Positions 34,369 to 42,597 of a stretch of 64,000 nt of DNA are shown here, one piece after another. This DNA comes from Hymenobacter wooponensis (GTDB lineage: Bacteria; Bacteroidota; Bacteroidia; Cytophagales; Hymenobacteraceae). A program made the translations under genes and the position numbers. The stretch covers positions 423,590-487,589 of the forward strand of contig NZ_SRKZ01000005.1 of assembly GCF_004745865.1 (NCBI RefSeq). Reading direction: 5' to 3'. The notes under the pieces are model-generated. The model was not told the DNA's origin, did not search any database, and was given only the letters and a program-made list of their open reading frames with translations. How positions within the stretch are numbered: position 1 is the stretch's first letter; each line of letters starts with the position of its first letter.

Positions 34369-34766
34369 GAAATAGACGGTTTAAAGCGCTAGTAAGAGGG
34401 CTAGTGCCCCCGCATGTGTTGGGTAAGATCGGCAGGAGCCTAGTCTAAACTCAGAATAGTATGTATAGAAGCTACTTTGGTAGAATGCTAAAGCTTATTA
34501 GACTGAAGACAAACAACTGATTAGCAGTATACTGGTTATTAGATAAGAGTATAAAGTTCAGCTTAAATGGAAACCACTACGCTGAATTACACGAATTTGT
34601 AAAAGCTAAAAGTACCGTTTTCGTTCGTATTGTTCAGGATTTAGCTTTGGGCTATAACCTAGAAAGTGGCCTAGCGCCTTCTAAGCCTGGTTTTTCTATT
34701 TGCGGGCTACATTTAATTGTTCGCTAAGGCAGTTAAGTACTGCCCTTCTATTTTTTGTATCCCTCC
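34369..34766. other. Intergenic region between kai operon and SRA gene
   Basis: About 400 bases between divergent genes, AT-rich, presumably carrying the kai promoter. I found no clean TAnnTTTG on the minus strand. A TAttTTTTG-like element lies just before the SRA gene at 34749-34757. The window's GGCCTAG word reappears at 34667, after being absent throughout the kai operon. Confidence 0.5.
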
Positions 34767-35219
34767 ATGTCGCTTCGCGTCTTCGGCCACGTCAGTTACT
34801 ACCAACCCGGCGATACCTTCCCAAACCGTTTAGCCCTGAGCCAAGCGGGTGTGCACAGGCCTACGCGGGCCGGCATCAGTGGCACGCCCGCCGCAGGTGC
34901 CGACTCTATAGTACTGGCCGATCAATATGAGGATGATGTAGTTGCGGAAGACGAACTGGTATATGCCGGCCACGGTGGCCGCGACCCCAAAACCGGCCAT
35001 CAAGTCAGTGACCAAGACCTAAACCCTAAAAATCAGGCACTGTTGCACAGCCACACCACTGGTCAGCCTGTGCGCGTGGTGCGCAAAGTGGCCTACGAGG
35101 GCGAGTCGGTCTATCGGTATGAAGGCTTATATCGCGTAGTAGGTGCTACTTTTGAGGCCGGAAAGTCTGGGTTTATGGTCTGGAAATTTCGGCTGATTCC
35201 TGTATCCTCTGCGGCTTAA
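34767..35219 (+). CDS. Stand-alone SRA-YDG domain protein
   Basis: 150 residues from the ATG at 34767, nearly all a single SRA-YDG domain: FGHVSYYQPGDTFPNRLALS, AGVHRPTRAGISGTPAAGAD, YEDDVVAEDELVYAGHGGRD, then YRYEGLYRVV where the family usually reads YDG, and GKSGFMVWKFRL. SRA domains flip out and bind 5-methylcytosine or 5-hydroxymethylcytosine; bacterial versions are normally fused to an HNH nuclease for modification-dependent restriction. Here no nuclease domain follows before the stop. It lies between the kai operon and an O-methyltransferase. Confidence 0.93.
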   Translation: MSLRVFGHVSYYQPGDTFPNRLALSQAGVHRPTRAGISGTPAAGADSIVLADQYEDDVVAEDELVYAGHGGRDPKTGHQVSDQDLNPKNQALLHSHTTGQPVRVVRKVAYEGESVYRYEGLYRVVGATFEAGKSGFMVWKFRLIPVSSAA

Positions 35220-35262
35220 CCTCCCCGCGTGCACTGGCCTAGCGCCTATTGTCCCCTAGTAT

Positions 35263-35907
35263 ATGTACCTCACCGACGAAGCACAGGCCTACGCCGATCA
35301 GCACACCACGCCTGAAAGCGCGCTGCTTGCCCGCCTGAACCGCGAAACTCATGTGCAACTGCTTCATGCGCGCATGCTCTCGGGCCATGCCCAAGGCCGT
35401 TTGCTAAGCATGCTGAGTCACATGGTTCGGCCGCGCCGGGTTCTGGAGCTAGGCACCTTTACCGGATACTCGGCGCTGTGCCTAGCCGAAGGGATGGCTG
35501 AAGACGGCCTGTTGCACACGGTAGAACAGAACGCTGAGTTGGAAAGCCGCATTAGGCGCTATGTGCGCGAGGCAGGACAGGAGCACCGGATTCAGCTGCA
35601 CATTGGCGATGCCCGCAATGTACTAGGTGGCCTAGCCGAAACCTGGGACTTAGTGTTCATCGACGCCGATAAAATCAACAACGACACCTACTACGAGCTG
35701 GTACTGCCACAGGTGCGCCCCGGTGGTTTCCTGCTCATTGACAATGTGCTGTGGGGCGACAAAGTGCTGCCCTCCTACTCCCCTAAGGCTTCGGACAAAG
35801 ACACCTTCGCCGTTCGGGCATTCAACGACAAAGTGCAGGCCGATGAGCGGGTGGAAAATGTGTTCCTGCCCCTCCGCGACGGATTGCTGCTGGTTAGGAA
35901 GCGCTAG
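35263..35907 (+). CDS. O-methyltransferase (COMT-like class I)
   Basis: 214 residues. SAM motif I is VLELGTFTGYSALCLAEG (about 60-77), motif II acidic HTVEQNAELE, and the metal-site/catalytic Asp region DLVFIDADKINNDTYYE, with LLIDNVLWGDKVL. This is the cation-dependent catechol-type O-methyltransferase family (Methyltransf_3), acting in the cytoplasm on small aromatic or related substrates. It follows the SRA gene after 43 bases and may be co-transcribed. The TAG stop is part of CTAGGCCA. Confidence 0.94.
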   Translation: MYLTDEAQAYADQHTTPESALLARLNRETHVQLLHARMLSGHAQGRLLSMLSHMVRPRRVLELGTFTGYSALCLAEGMAEDGLLHTVEQNAELESRIRRYVREAGQEHRIQLHIGDARNVLGGLAETWDLVFIDADKINNDTYYELVLPQVRPGGFLLIDNVLWGDKVLPSYSPKASDKDTFAVRAFNDKVQADERVENVFLPLRDGLLLVRKR

Positions 35908-36032
35908 GCCACTCCGCCTGAGACTGAGACATATATATTTACCTATCTATAAATTCGGATATTTTTAGGGACGGACTAAACGCCAGGCGTCGTTTTGCGT
36001 CTATTGCGACAGTGGTTCATTATCCCTGACGT

Positions 36033-39014
36033 ATGCTTAGACGTTTTCTATTGTTTTTTGCCCTGTTGTGGGCGAGCCTGGGAGCGGCCCAAGCCCAGTC
36101 TACGGTAAGTGGGCGCGTGGTAGATGGTGCAGATCAGTCGCCCCTGATTGGGGCCAACGTGCTAGTGCGAGGCCTGTCGGCCGACTCGGTAAAGAGCGGC
36201 GCTGCTGCCGATGCTGACGGAAACTTCACCGTAACCGGGCTGCCCAATGGCCGCTACGAGCTTACTATTTCCTTTCTGGGCTACCAGACACTGCGGCGTG
36301 AGCTTACGCTGGCTGGCCAGCCAATAGCGCTAGGAGCCTTGCCACTGGCTACCGGCGGCGTTACACTTAAAGGAGTAGAAGTAGTAGGCCAGGCGGCGGC
36401 CGCTGTTCAGAAAGGCGACACATCGCAGTTTAATGCGGGCTCTTACAAAACCAACCCCGACGCTAACGCCCAGGACCTCATCACCAAAATGCCCGGCGTA
36501 ACCGTGGACCCCTCCTCGGGCAAGGTGCAGGCCCAGGGTGAGCAGGTGCAGCGGGTGCTGGTAGATGGCAAAGAGTTTTTTGGCAACGACCCCGATGCGG
36601 TGCTCAAGAACATTCCGGCTGAGGTAATTGACAAGATTCAGGTGTATGACCGCGCCTCCGACCAAGCGCAGTTCACGGGCTTCGACGACGGCAACCAGCA
36701 GAAAACTATCAACATCATTACCAAGCCCCAATTTCGGAACGGGCAGTTTGGGCGCGTGCTGGCCGGCTATGGCCCCCAAGACGACCGGTACCGCGTGAGC
36801 GGGAACATCAACTCGTTTAAGGGCAAGCAACGGCTGTCGGTAGTGGCGCAGAGCAACAACGTGAATGAGCAGAACTTCGGAACCGAGGACTTGCTAGGCG
36901 TGGTGGGCTCTTCGCGGCAGGGCGGCGGAGGTGGTCAGGGCCAGCGGGGCCAGGGCGGCGGCCGAGTGGGAGGCGGCGGAGGCGGTGGTGGCAACCAGGG
37001 CGGGGGCAATAATGCCGGCGACTTCCTGGTAAACCAGCAGGGCGGCATTTCTAAAACGCACGCCATCGGGCTGAATTACTCCGACAGCTGGGGCGCTAAA
37101 ACGGAGGTTCAGGGCAGCTATTTCTTCAACCTCAGCGACAATACTTCCCGCACCGATCTGTTGCGCAATTATGTGGCGCCCGCCGGCTCTACCCGCGACC
37201 TGCGCTATAATGAAAACTCCCTTACCACGAGCCGCAACATCAACAACCGATTTAATCTGCGCCTCGATCATAAGTTTGACTCTCTGAACTCCATCCTGTG
37301 GCGCCCAAGCTTGTCGGTGCAACGCAATACGGGCAACAATAACCTCAATGGCCGTACCTACGAGGTGGCTTCGGGAGAGGGAGAACAAGGCTTGGGCGGC
37401 AACCTCAGCGACTACCGCTCTGCCCTGACGGGCATTACGGCCGGCAACCAGCTGTTGTACCGCCACCGCTTCCAGACGCGTCGGCGCACGCTCTCGGTAG
37501 GCCTCAACACGACGTATAACTCCAAAAACGGCGACAACAACCTGCTTTCCAGCACCTCATCGGTTGACACCACGGGCGCTACTCAAACGGCGTTGCTCAA
37601 CCAGTTCTCGGAGCTAACGCAACGGGGCTGGGCCTGGAACGGCAATGTGAACTACACCGAGCCGCTAGGCCAGTACAGCCAACTACAGGCCGAGTACCGC
37701 ATTTCATACACCCCCAACGACTCCGACAAGAAGACCTATAACTTCTCGCCCGGCGAGCAGTCATACTCTATTCTGAATGATACGCTGAGCAGTGTGTTCA
37801 AGAGCCGCTACCTCACCAATGCCGGTGGCCTTACGTACCGCTTCCAGAACCAGCAGTTGCAGTGGATGGTGGGTGCTACGGTGCAATACGCCCAGCTTCG
37901 CAGCGACCAGGAGTTTCCGCGGCCGGCCCTCACGGAGCGCAACTTCTTGAATGTGTTGCCCAATGCCATGGTGCGCTACAACTTCTCGAAGCAGCAGAAC
38001 CTGCGCCTGAACTACCAGATGCGCACCAACTCACCCAATATCAGTCAGCTTCAGGAAGTGGTGAACAACGCTAACCCCTTGCAGCTCACTACGGGTAACC
38101 CCAACCTGCGCCAAGAGAATCAGCACAACCTGTTTATCCGCTATTCCTCAGCGGTACCTGAGAAGTCGCGGTCTTTCTTTGCGCTGATCGGCGGCTCCTA
38201 CACCGATAACTACATCACCAACAGCACTATTTATGCGGCCGGCGGCCCAGTTGTGGTAGATGGCATCGTGATTCCGGCCGGCGGTCAGCTCACGCGCCCC
38301 GTCAACCTCGATCAGCAGTACAGCTTGCGCTCATTCATAAACTATAGCTTGCCGCTGGCCTTCATTAAGTCGAACCTGAATTTGAACGCCAACGCCACGT
38401 ACTCTCAGACCCCAGGCCTCGTATTCGAACAATTAAACTATAGCCGCACCCCTAGTGCAGGCCTAGGCGTGGTGCTGAGCAGCAACATCAGCCCCCAACT
38501 CGACTTCACAGTCTCCTCGAACACCAACCGCTCGTATGTGCGCAACAGCCTGCCCAACCAGGTAGACCGCGCCTACACCCGGCAGAATACGGCGCTACGC
38601 CTGAGCTGGATTATCGTGAAGGGCGTAACGGTGCAGTCAGATGTTAGCCACCAGCTTTATACTGGCCTAGCCGGCGGCTTCAACCAAAACTTTGTACTCT
38701 GGAATGCCTCGGTGGGCAAAAAGCTGTTTGCGAATCAGCAGGGCGAAATCAAGCTGTACGGGTTTGACTTGCTCAAGCAGAACAACAGTCTGAGCGTGAA
38801 CCCCACCTCGGCCTACCTCGAAACCACGCGCACCAACATTCTGCAGCGCTATTTTATGCTGATGTTCACCTACAACATCCGCAACTTTGGCGGAGCCGGT
38901 AATAATGCTCTCCCTATCGACGGAGGACGACCGGATGGACCCCGCCGCGGCGGCTTTGGCCCTCCCGGTGGCGGGCCTGGTGGCTTCGGTCCGCCCCCCG
39001 GCGGGGGCATGTAG
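36033..39014 (+). CDS. Outer-membrane beta-barrel protein, TonB receptor-like
   Basis: 993 residues. Signal peptide to about residue 22 (AQAQS), a carboxypeptidase-regulatory-like beta domain at about 23-110 (GRVVDGADQSPLIGANVLV), then a plug-like region (DLITKMPGVTVDPSSGKVQ, VLVDGKEFFGNDPDAVLKNI), then a barrel to the C-terminus (OMP_b-brl_3 type). No TonB box is obvious. A glycine/glutamine-rich low-complexity segment interrupts the start of the barrel (about 289-330), and a Gly/Pro tail of about 30 residues follows the last strand. Probably an outer-membrane importer or surface protein; ligand unknown. The TAG stop is in TAGGCC. Confidence 0.92.
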   Translation: MLRRFLLFFALLWASLGAAQAQSTVSGRVVDGADQSPLIGANVLVRGLSADSVKSGAAADADGNFTVTGLPNGRYELTISFLGYQTLRRELTLAGQPIALGALPLATGGVTLKGVEVVGQAAAAVQKGDTSQFNAGSYKTNPDANAQDLITKMPGVTVDPSSGKVQAQGEQVQRVLVDGKEFFGNDPDAVLKNIPAEVIDKIQVYDRASDQAQFTGFDDGNQQKTINIITKPQFRNGQFGRVLAGYGPQDDRYRVSGNINSFKGKQRLSVVAQSNNVNEQNFGTEDLLGVVGSSRQGGGGGQGQRGQGGGRVGGGGGGGGNQGGGNNAGDFLVNQQGGISKTHAIGLNYSDSWGAKTEVQGSYFFNLSDNTSRTDLLRNYVAPAGSTRDLRYNENSLTTSRNINNRFNLRLDHKFDSLNSILWRPSLSVQRNTGNNNLNGRTYEVASGEGEQGLGGNLSDYRSALTGITAGNQLLYRHRFQTRRRTLSVGLNTTYNSKNGDNNLLSSTSSVDTTGATQTALLNQFSELTQRGWAWNGNVNYTEPLGQYSQLQAEYRISYTPNDSDKKTYNFSPGEQSYSILNDTLSSVFKSRYLTNAGGLTYRFQNQQLQWMVGATVQYAQLRSDQEFPRPALTERNFLNVLPNAMVRYNFSKQQNLRLNYQMRTNSPNISQLQEVVNNANPLQLTTGNPNLRQENQHNLFIRYSSAVPEKSRSFFALIGGSYTDNYITNSTIYAAGGPVVVDGIVIPAGGQLTRPVNLDQQYSLRSFINYSLPLAFIKSNLNLNANATYSQTPGLVFEQLNYSRTPSAGLGVVLSSNISPQLDFTVSSNTNRSYVRNSLPNQVDRAYTRQNTALRLSWIIVKGVTVQSDVSHQLYTGLAGGFNQNFVLWNASVGKKLFANQQGEIKLYGFDLLKQNNSLSVNPTSAYLETTRTNILQRYFMLMFTYNIRNFGGAGNNALPIDGGRPDGPRRGGFGPPGGGPGGFGPPPGGGM

Positions 39015-39033
39015 GCCACTTAACGCATACCTT

Positions 39034-39065
39034 TAATGCCACCGGCTTCGTTGCTGGTGGCATTA
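39034..39065 (+). terminator. Hairpin terminator of the barrel gene
   Basis: Stem TAATGCCACC/GGTGGCATTA with a 12-base loop, followed by a GTGTTTT stretch; 20 bases after the stop. Confidence 0.7.
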
Positions 39066-39286
39066 GTGTTTTAGGCGGGCTTGCGGTAAGCACTAGGTGG
39101 CCTAGCTGCTTGCAGCGAGACTACCAGCGGCTCCGGCATGGTGAAGAAGCGAAAGGAAAGTAGTATTCTACCTTTCTTTTGTACTTGCAGCTGGCACGCG
39201 CCAGTTCACTTAAAATTTTCCCCTTCTTTGTAAACAGCGGGGCATTCCTGACCAATATAGGCCACCCTGCATGTTGCTTGTTTTTC

Positions 39287-41419
39287 ATGAAACGACTTGT
39301 ATTCTTCCTGTGCGGACTGCTGCCCTGGCTGGCCACTGCGCAGTCGGTTACCGTTCCGAATAATCTGGATGTAGCAGGCTTGCACTTGCGCTTCACCCCC
39401 GCTGGTCGCACCGCCGTTCAGCAAAAAGTAGATGCACTGCGCCGTCACCAAGCTTCTTTTCAGGCAAGGGTGGCGCTGGCCGATGCGTATTTTCCGCTCA
39501 TCGACCGGGTGTTTCAGCAGGAAGGTTTGCCACTAGACTTCCACTTTCTAGCGCTGCAGGAAAGTGGCCTACAGGGCGATGCCCAGAGCATTCATGATGC
39601 CGTGGGCTACTGGCAGTTCAAGCGGGAATCAGCCGTAGACTTTGGCTTGGTGATGAACGATGTAGTGGATGAGCGCAAGCACATCACTGCTTCTTCGAAA
39701 GCCGCGGCTCAATATCTGCTGCGCAACAACAAAACCTTTCATAACTGGATTAACTCGTTACTGAGCTATAACCTGGGCCTCACGGGCACCAAACCCTACA
39801 CGCTGCCCACTGACTACGATGCTACCGACGTTGAAATCTCGGAGCAGACGAATGCTTACATCCTGACCTTTTTGGCGCATAAGCTCGCCTTTGAGCCAGC
39901 AGTAGGCCTAAATACTCACCCGCCCCTGATGCTGCAGGAGTTTCCGGCCCCAGCCGGGCAGCCGCTCTCAGTACTAGCGCAAACTCTGCAGCAAGACCCT
40001 AACGAGTTAGCGAAGCACAACCGCTGGCTGCTTGCCCCCACCGTCCCTACTGACCGCGTGTACACCGTGCTGGTCCCAATTACGGACCCAGTACAGCTCA
40101 CGGCGCTGGCAGCCCAGCAAAAGAATGCCGCCAGTGGGCAGCTACTCAACACCCCGCAGCCCGACCCCGAGAATGTGGACTTCGTGCGCGTGAATGGCCT
40201 ACGGGCCCTTATTGCCCTGCCCGGCGACACCAAAGAAAGTCTGGCTCAGCGCGCGAAGCTAAAGATGCGCAAGTTTATGCAGTATAATGACTTGTATGCC
40301 TTCGATAACATCGTTGCTGGTCAGCCCTACTTCGTGCAGAAAAAGCGCGACAAGGCCGCTGTGGAGTATCATGTGGCGCGACCCGGCGAGAGCGTAGCTA
40401 CTGTATCGCAGAAGTACGGTATCCGGGCGAAGGCCGTCTGGAGCAAAAACCGTATGGCTCGCAATGAGGAGCTGCGGGCCGGCCGGGTGCTGTGGCTACA
40501 GCACACCCGCCCCAAGAATGTGCCCGTAGAATACGCCGATGGTAACAACGCTACGGCTCTGGCCGCTTTTGAGCGCCCCGTTACCACTGCTGCCCCTTCC
40601 CCTGGCCCTGCTACACCTCAGCCAACTGTCCGCGCTAGTGAGCCCAAACCGGCTACTGGCCAAACGGCGCCCAGCCCAGCGGTAGGAGAGCCACTAGAAG
40701 AGGATGCCGTTACTTCCAGTACTTCCGTTGTGCAGCCTGATAGTGCCACCGACGAGCACACGGAGAACCTGAACGACTTGCCGCCCGCCCCTGCCAAGAC
40801 TACGCCAGCAAACCCGCAGCCAGTACCTAGCAACCAACCGGCTACGACAGTACCGCCAGCTAAGAAGCCCCTGCCCGCCTCTGCCCCTATCAGTGATGAA
40901 CCGCGCGAAGAAGAGCCGGTAGCTCAGCCGGCGCCTGCAGCCTCAGCACCACAGCCAGACGTTAAGCCCGCTACTTCTCCGGCAGCAGTTACTACTACGG
41001 CCACCACCTCGGCTGCGCCAGTGGTACCAGTGCCTACGGTAGTGCAGCCTGTACCAGCGGGTGGCCTACACACAGTTGAGCCCAAGGAAAACCTGTATTC
41101 GGTGGCCCGCCGCTTTTCTCTGCGCCCCGCTGATATTGTAGCTTGGAACAACCTGCCTGCCAATCCTTCACTCCGCATTGGCCAGGTACTGCGCCTGACG
41201 GCCCCGGCCACTGCGACACCCTCTACTCCAGCACAAACGGCTGTGGAGCAAGCCGTGCCGGAAGTCATTCGGCATACGGTGCAGCAGGGCGAGACCCTCT
41301 ACAGCATCTCGCGGCGCTATGCCGTCACGCCGGCCCAGCTGCAGGAATGGAATAACAAACCTGACACCGGCGTCAAGATTGGTGAAGTGCTGATAGTAAA
41401 ACCCACTAGTAAGCCTTAA
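39287..41419 (+). CDS. LysM lytic transglycosylase (MltD-like)
   Basis: 710 residues from the ATG at 39287 (MKRLVFFLCGLLPWLATAQS, signal peptide). The SLT catalytic domain (about 60-230) has the catalytic Glu in LALQESGLQGDA and GYWQFKRESAVDFGL. A first LysM-like repeat (about 365-410) is followed by a long Pro/Ala/Thr linker (about 430-585). Two canonical C-terminal LysM repeats come next (HTVEPKENLYSVARRFSLRP and HTVQQGETLYSISRRYAVTP). It cleaves peptidoglycan glycan strands with anhydro-muramyl formation in the periplasm. The next gene carries a LysM nearly matching its last repeat. Confidence 0.94.
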   Translation: MKRLVFFLCGLLPWLATAQSVTVPNNLDVAGLHLRFTPAGRTAVQQKVDALRRHQASFQARVALADAYFPLIDRVFQQEGLPLDFHFLALQESGLQGDAQSIHDAVGYWQFKRESAVDFGLVMNDVVDERKHITASSKAAAQYLLRNNKTFHNWINSLLSYNLGLTGTKPYTLPTDYDATDVEISEQTNAYILTFLAHKLAFEPAVGLNTHPPLMLQEFPAPAGQPLSVLAQTLQQDPNELAKHNRWLLAPTVPTDRVYTVLVPITDPVQLTALAAQQKNAASGQLLNTPQPDPENVDFVRVNGLRALIALPGDTKESLAQRAKLKMRKFMQYNDLYAFDNIVAGQPYFVQKKRDKAAVEYHVARPGESVATVSQKYGIRAKAVWSKNRMARNEELRAGRVLWLQHTRPKNVPVEYADGNNATALAAFERPVTTAAPSPGPATPQPTVRASEPKPATGQTAPSPAVGEPLEEDAVTSSTSVVQPDSATDEHTENLNDLPPAPAKTTPANPQPVPSNQPATTVPPAKKPLPASAPISDEPREEEPVAQPAPAASAPQPDVKPATSPAAVTTTATTSAAPVVPVPTVVQPVPAGGLHTVEPKENLYSVARRFSLRPADIVAWNNLPANPSLRIGQVLRLTAPATATPSTPAQTAVEQAVPEVIRHTVQQGETLYSISRRYAVTPAQLQEWNNKPDTGVKIGEVLIVKPTSKP

Positions 41420-41430
41420 ACTGATTTCTC

Positions 41431-41461
41431 TCTACCTAGGCTACTGAGTGGCCTAGGTAGA
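41431..41461 (+). terminator. Hairpin with CCTAGGC arms
   Basis: 11-base perfect stem TCTACCTAGGC/GCCTAGGTAGA, 9-base loop, just after the transglycosylase gene. Its arms contain the recurrent GGCCTAG word. There is no T-run. Confidence 0.5.
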
Positions 41462-41535
41462 AGGAAAAGGGGGTTCTATCTGCTCTTGTCACTCTAGAAT
41501 TCGATTCTGTTTCCTTTACTCTACTCACTTTACGA

Positions 41536-42252
41536 ATGCGTTTTCTTTTTAGCGCGCAACTTATTGCGGGCTTGTTGCTTGGCTCACTCTCCGCACATGC
41601 CCAAAAAGCTAAGGCTATTGAGCCCCTTTCTGAAGATTCTGTGCGGGTCATGTCGGGGCTGGTGCAGACCAGTGTACGGCAACTGCGTGGCATCTATTTC
41701 GAGCCCAATGATGCCCAAGCGACTCAACTTATCGAAACGGCGCTGCAGGATATTCCTGCGCTGAACCAACGCCTGAGCCATTACACGGCCAGCCTTTCGC
41801 CGGAGCAGCAGCAGGCTTTAGCTAAGCGCTTACGCCAGCAGCCCTGGCAAGTAGAACTACGCACGCTCCTGCGGAGCCCACAGTTCCGGGGCTTCGACGC
41901 GCGGGCCGCCAAGAACCCAGCGCTACAAGCTGCTGCCACCCGTCTTAAAGCCACAGGCTTTGTTGGAAGTGGCAGCCCTTTACCTACAACTGCTCCACCA
42001 GCCCCAACGGTAGCAACCCATAGCCCTGCCGCTCCTACCATGGGCCTGATGCCAACCACTTCCAAGGCTACACCCGCCCCAAAAGCAACCCAAACGCCAA
42101 CTAACCAGCATACAGTGCAAAAGGGAGAGACTCTTTTCAGCATTGCCAAGCACTACGGAGTTTCCACGGCGCAGCTCCAAGAATGGAATGGCAAGTCCGA
42201 TGCCGGCGTCCGGATTGGGGAAATTCTACTACTGGAGGCCACTACTAAGTAA
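41536..42252 (+). CDS. Secreted LysM protein
   Basis: 238 residues with a signal peptide (MRFLFSAQLIAGLLLGSLSA), a helical domain (about 28-140), a Pro/Ala/Thr linker (about 148-190) and one C-terminal LysM: HTVQKGETLFSIAKHYGVST then AQLQEWNGKSDAGVRIGEIL. The LysM closely matches the last repeat of the upstream transglycosylase (AQLQEWNNKPDTGVKIGEVL), suggesting that one arose from the other. Likely peptidoglycan-bound in the periplasm; no catalytic domain is evident. Confidence 0.88.
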   Translation: MRFLFSAQLIAGLLLGSLSAHAQKAKAIEPLSEDSVRVMSGLVQTSVRQLRGIYFEPNDAQATQLIETALQDIPALNQRLSHYTASLSPEQQQALAKRLRQQPWQVELRTLLRSPQFRGFDARAAKNPALQAAATRLKATGFVGSGSPLPTTAPPAPTVATHSPAAPTMGLMPTTSKATPAPKATQTPTNQHTVQKGETLFSIAKHYGVSTAQLQEWNGKSDAGVRIGEILLLEATTK

Positions 42253-42597
42253 GAGCCAGCAACTCCCCCTTACCGTCCCGTCTGTTCTATCATCTTCAAA
42301 ACGCCACTCTTTCGAGTGGCGTTTATGTTTTATGGGCACTGATACTCTTGGCTGTTTAGGTTTGATCAGCTCCAAATCCATTCGTACTTAGCTTACCGAC
42401 AACAGATAGAGCGAGTAAGCTACCTGCAGGCTGCGTTATATGTGCTGACTTTGCTCACTACATGCCTTGGCAACCGATGGTACTCCACTTATCTCTTAGT
42501 ACGCCAAAATCCGTTGCCAAGCAAGCTTTCCCCGCCGCCAAATCATGGGTAACTTTACTGTCCGCAACGCGCCCTAATGGTGTGTTGCTTGTTGCCC
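42253..42597. other. Intergenic region before dnaE
   Basis: About 345 bases holding the terminator at 42299-42324. No gene supported: open frames across 42462-42647 run into dnaE in another frame and are not protein-like. Confidence 0.5.
42299..42324 (+). terminator. Rho-independent terminator
   Basis: Stem AAACGCCACTC/GAGTGGCGTTT with a TTTC loop, followed by a T-rich stretch; 46 bases after the LysM gene. Confidence 0.8.
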
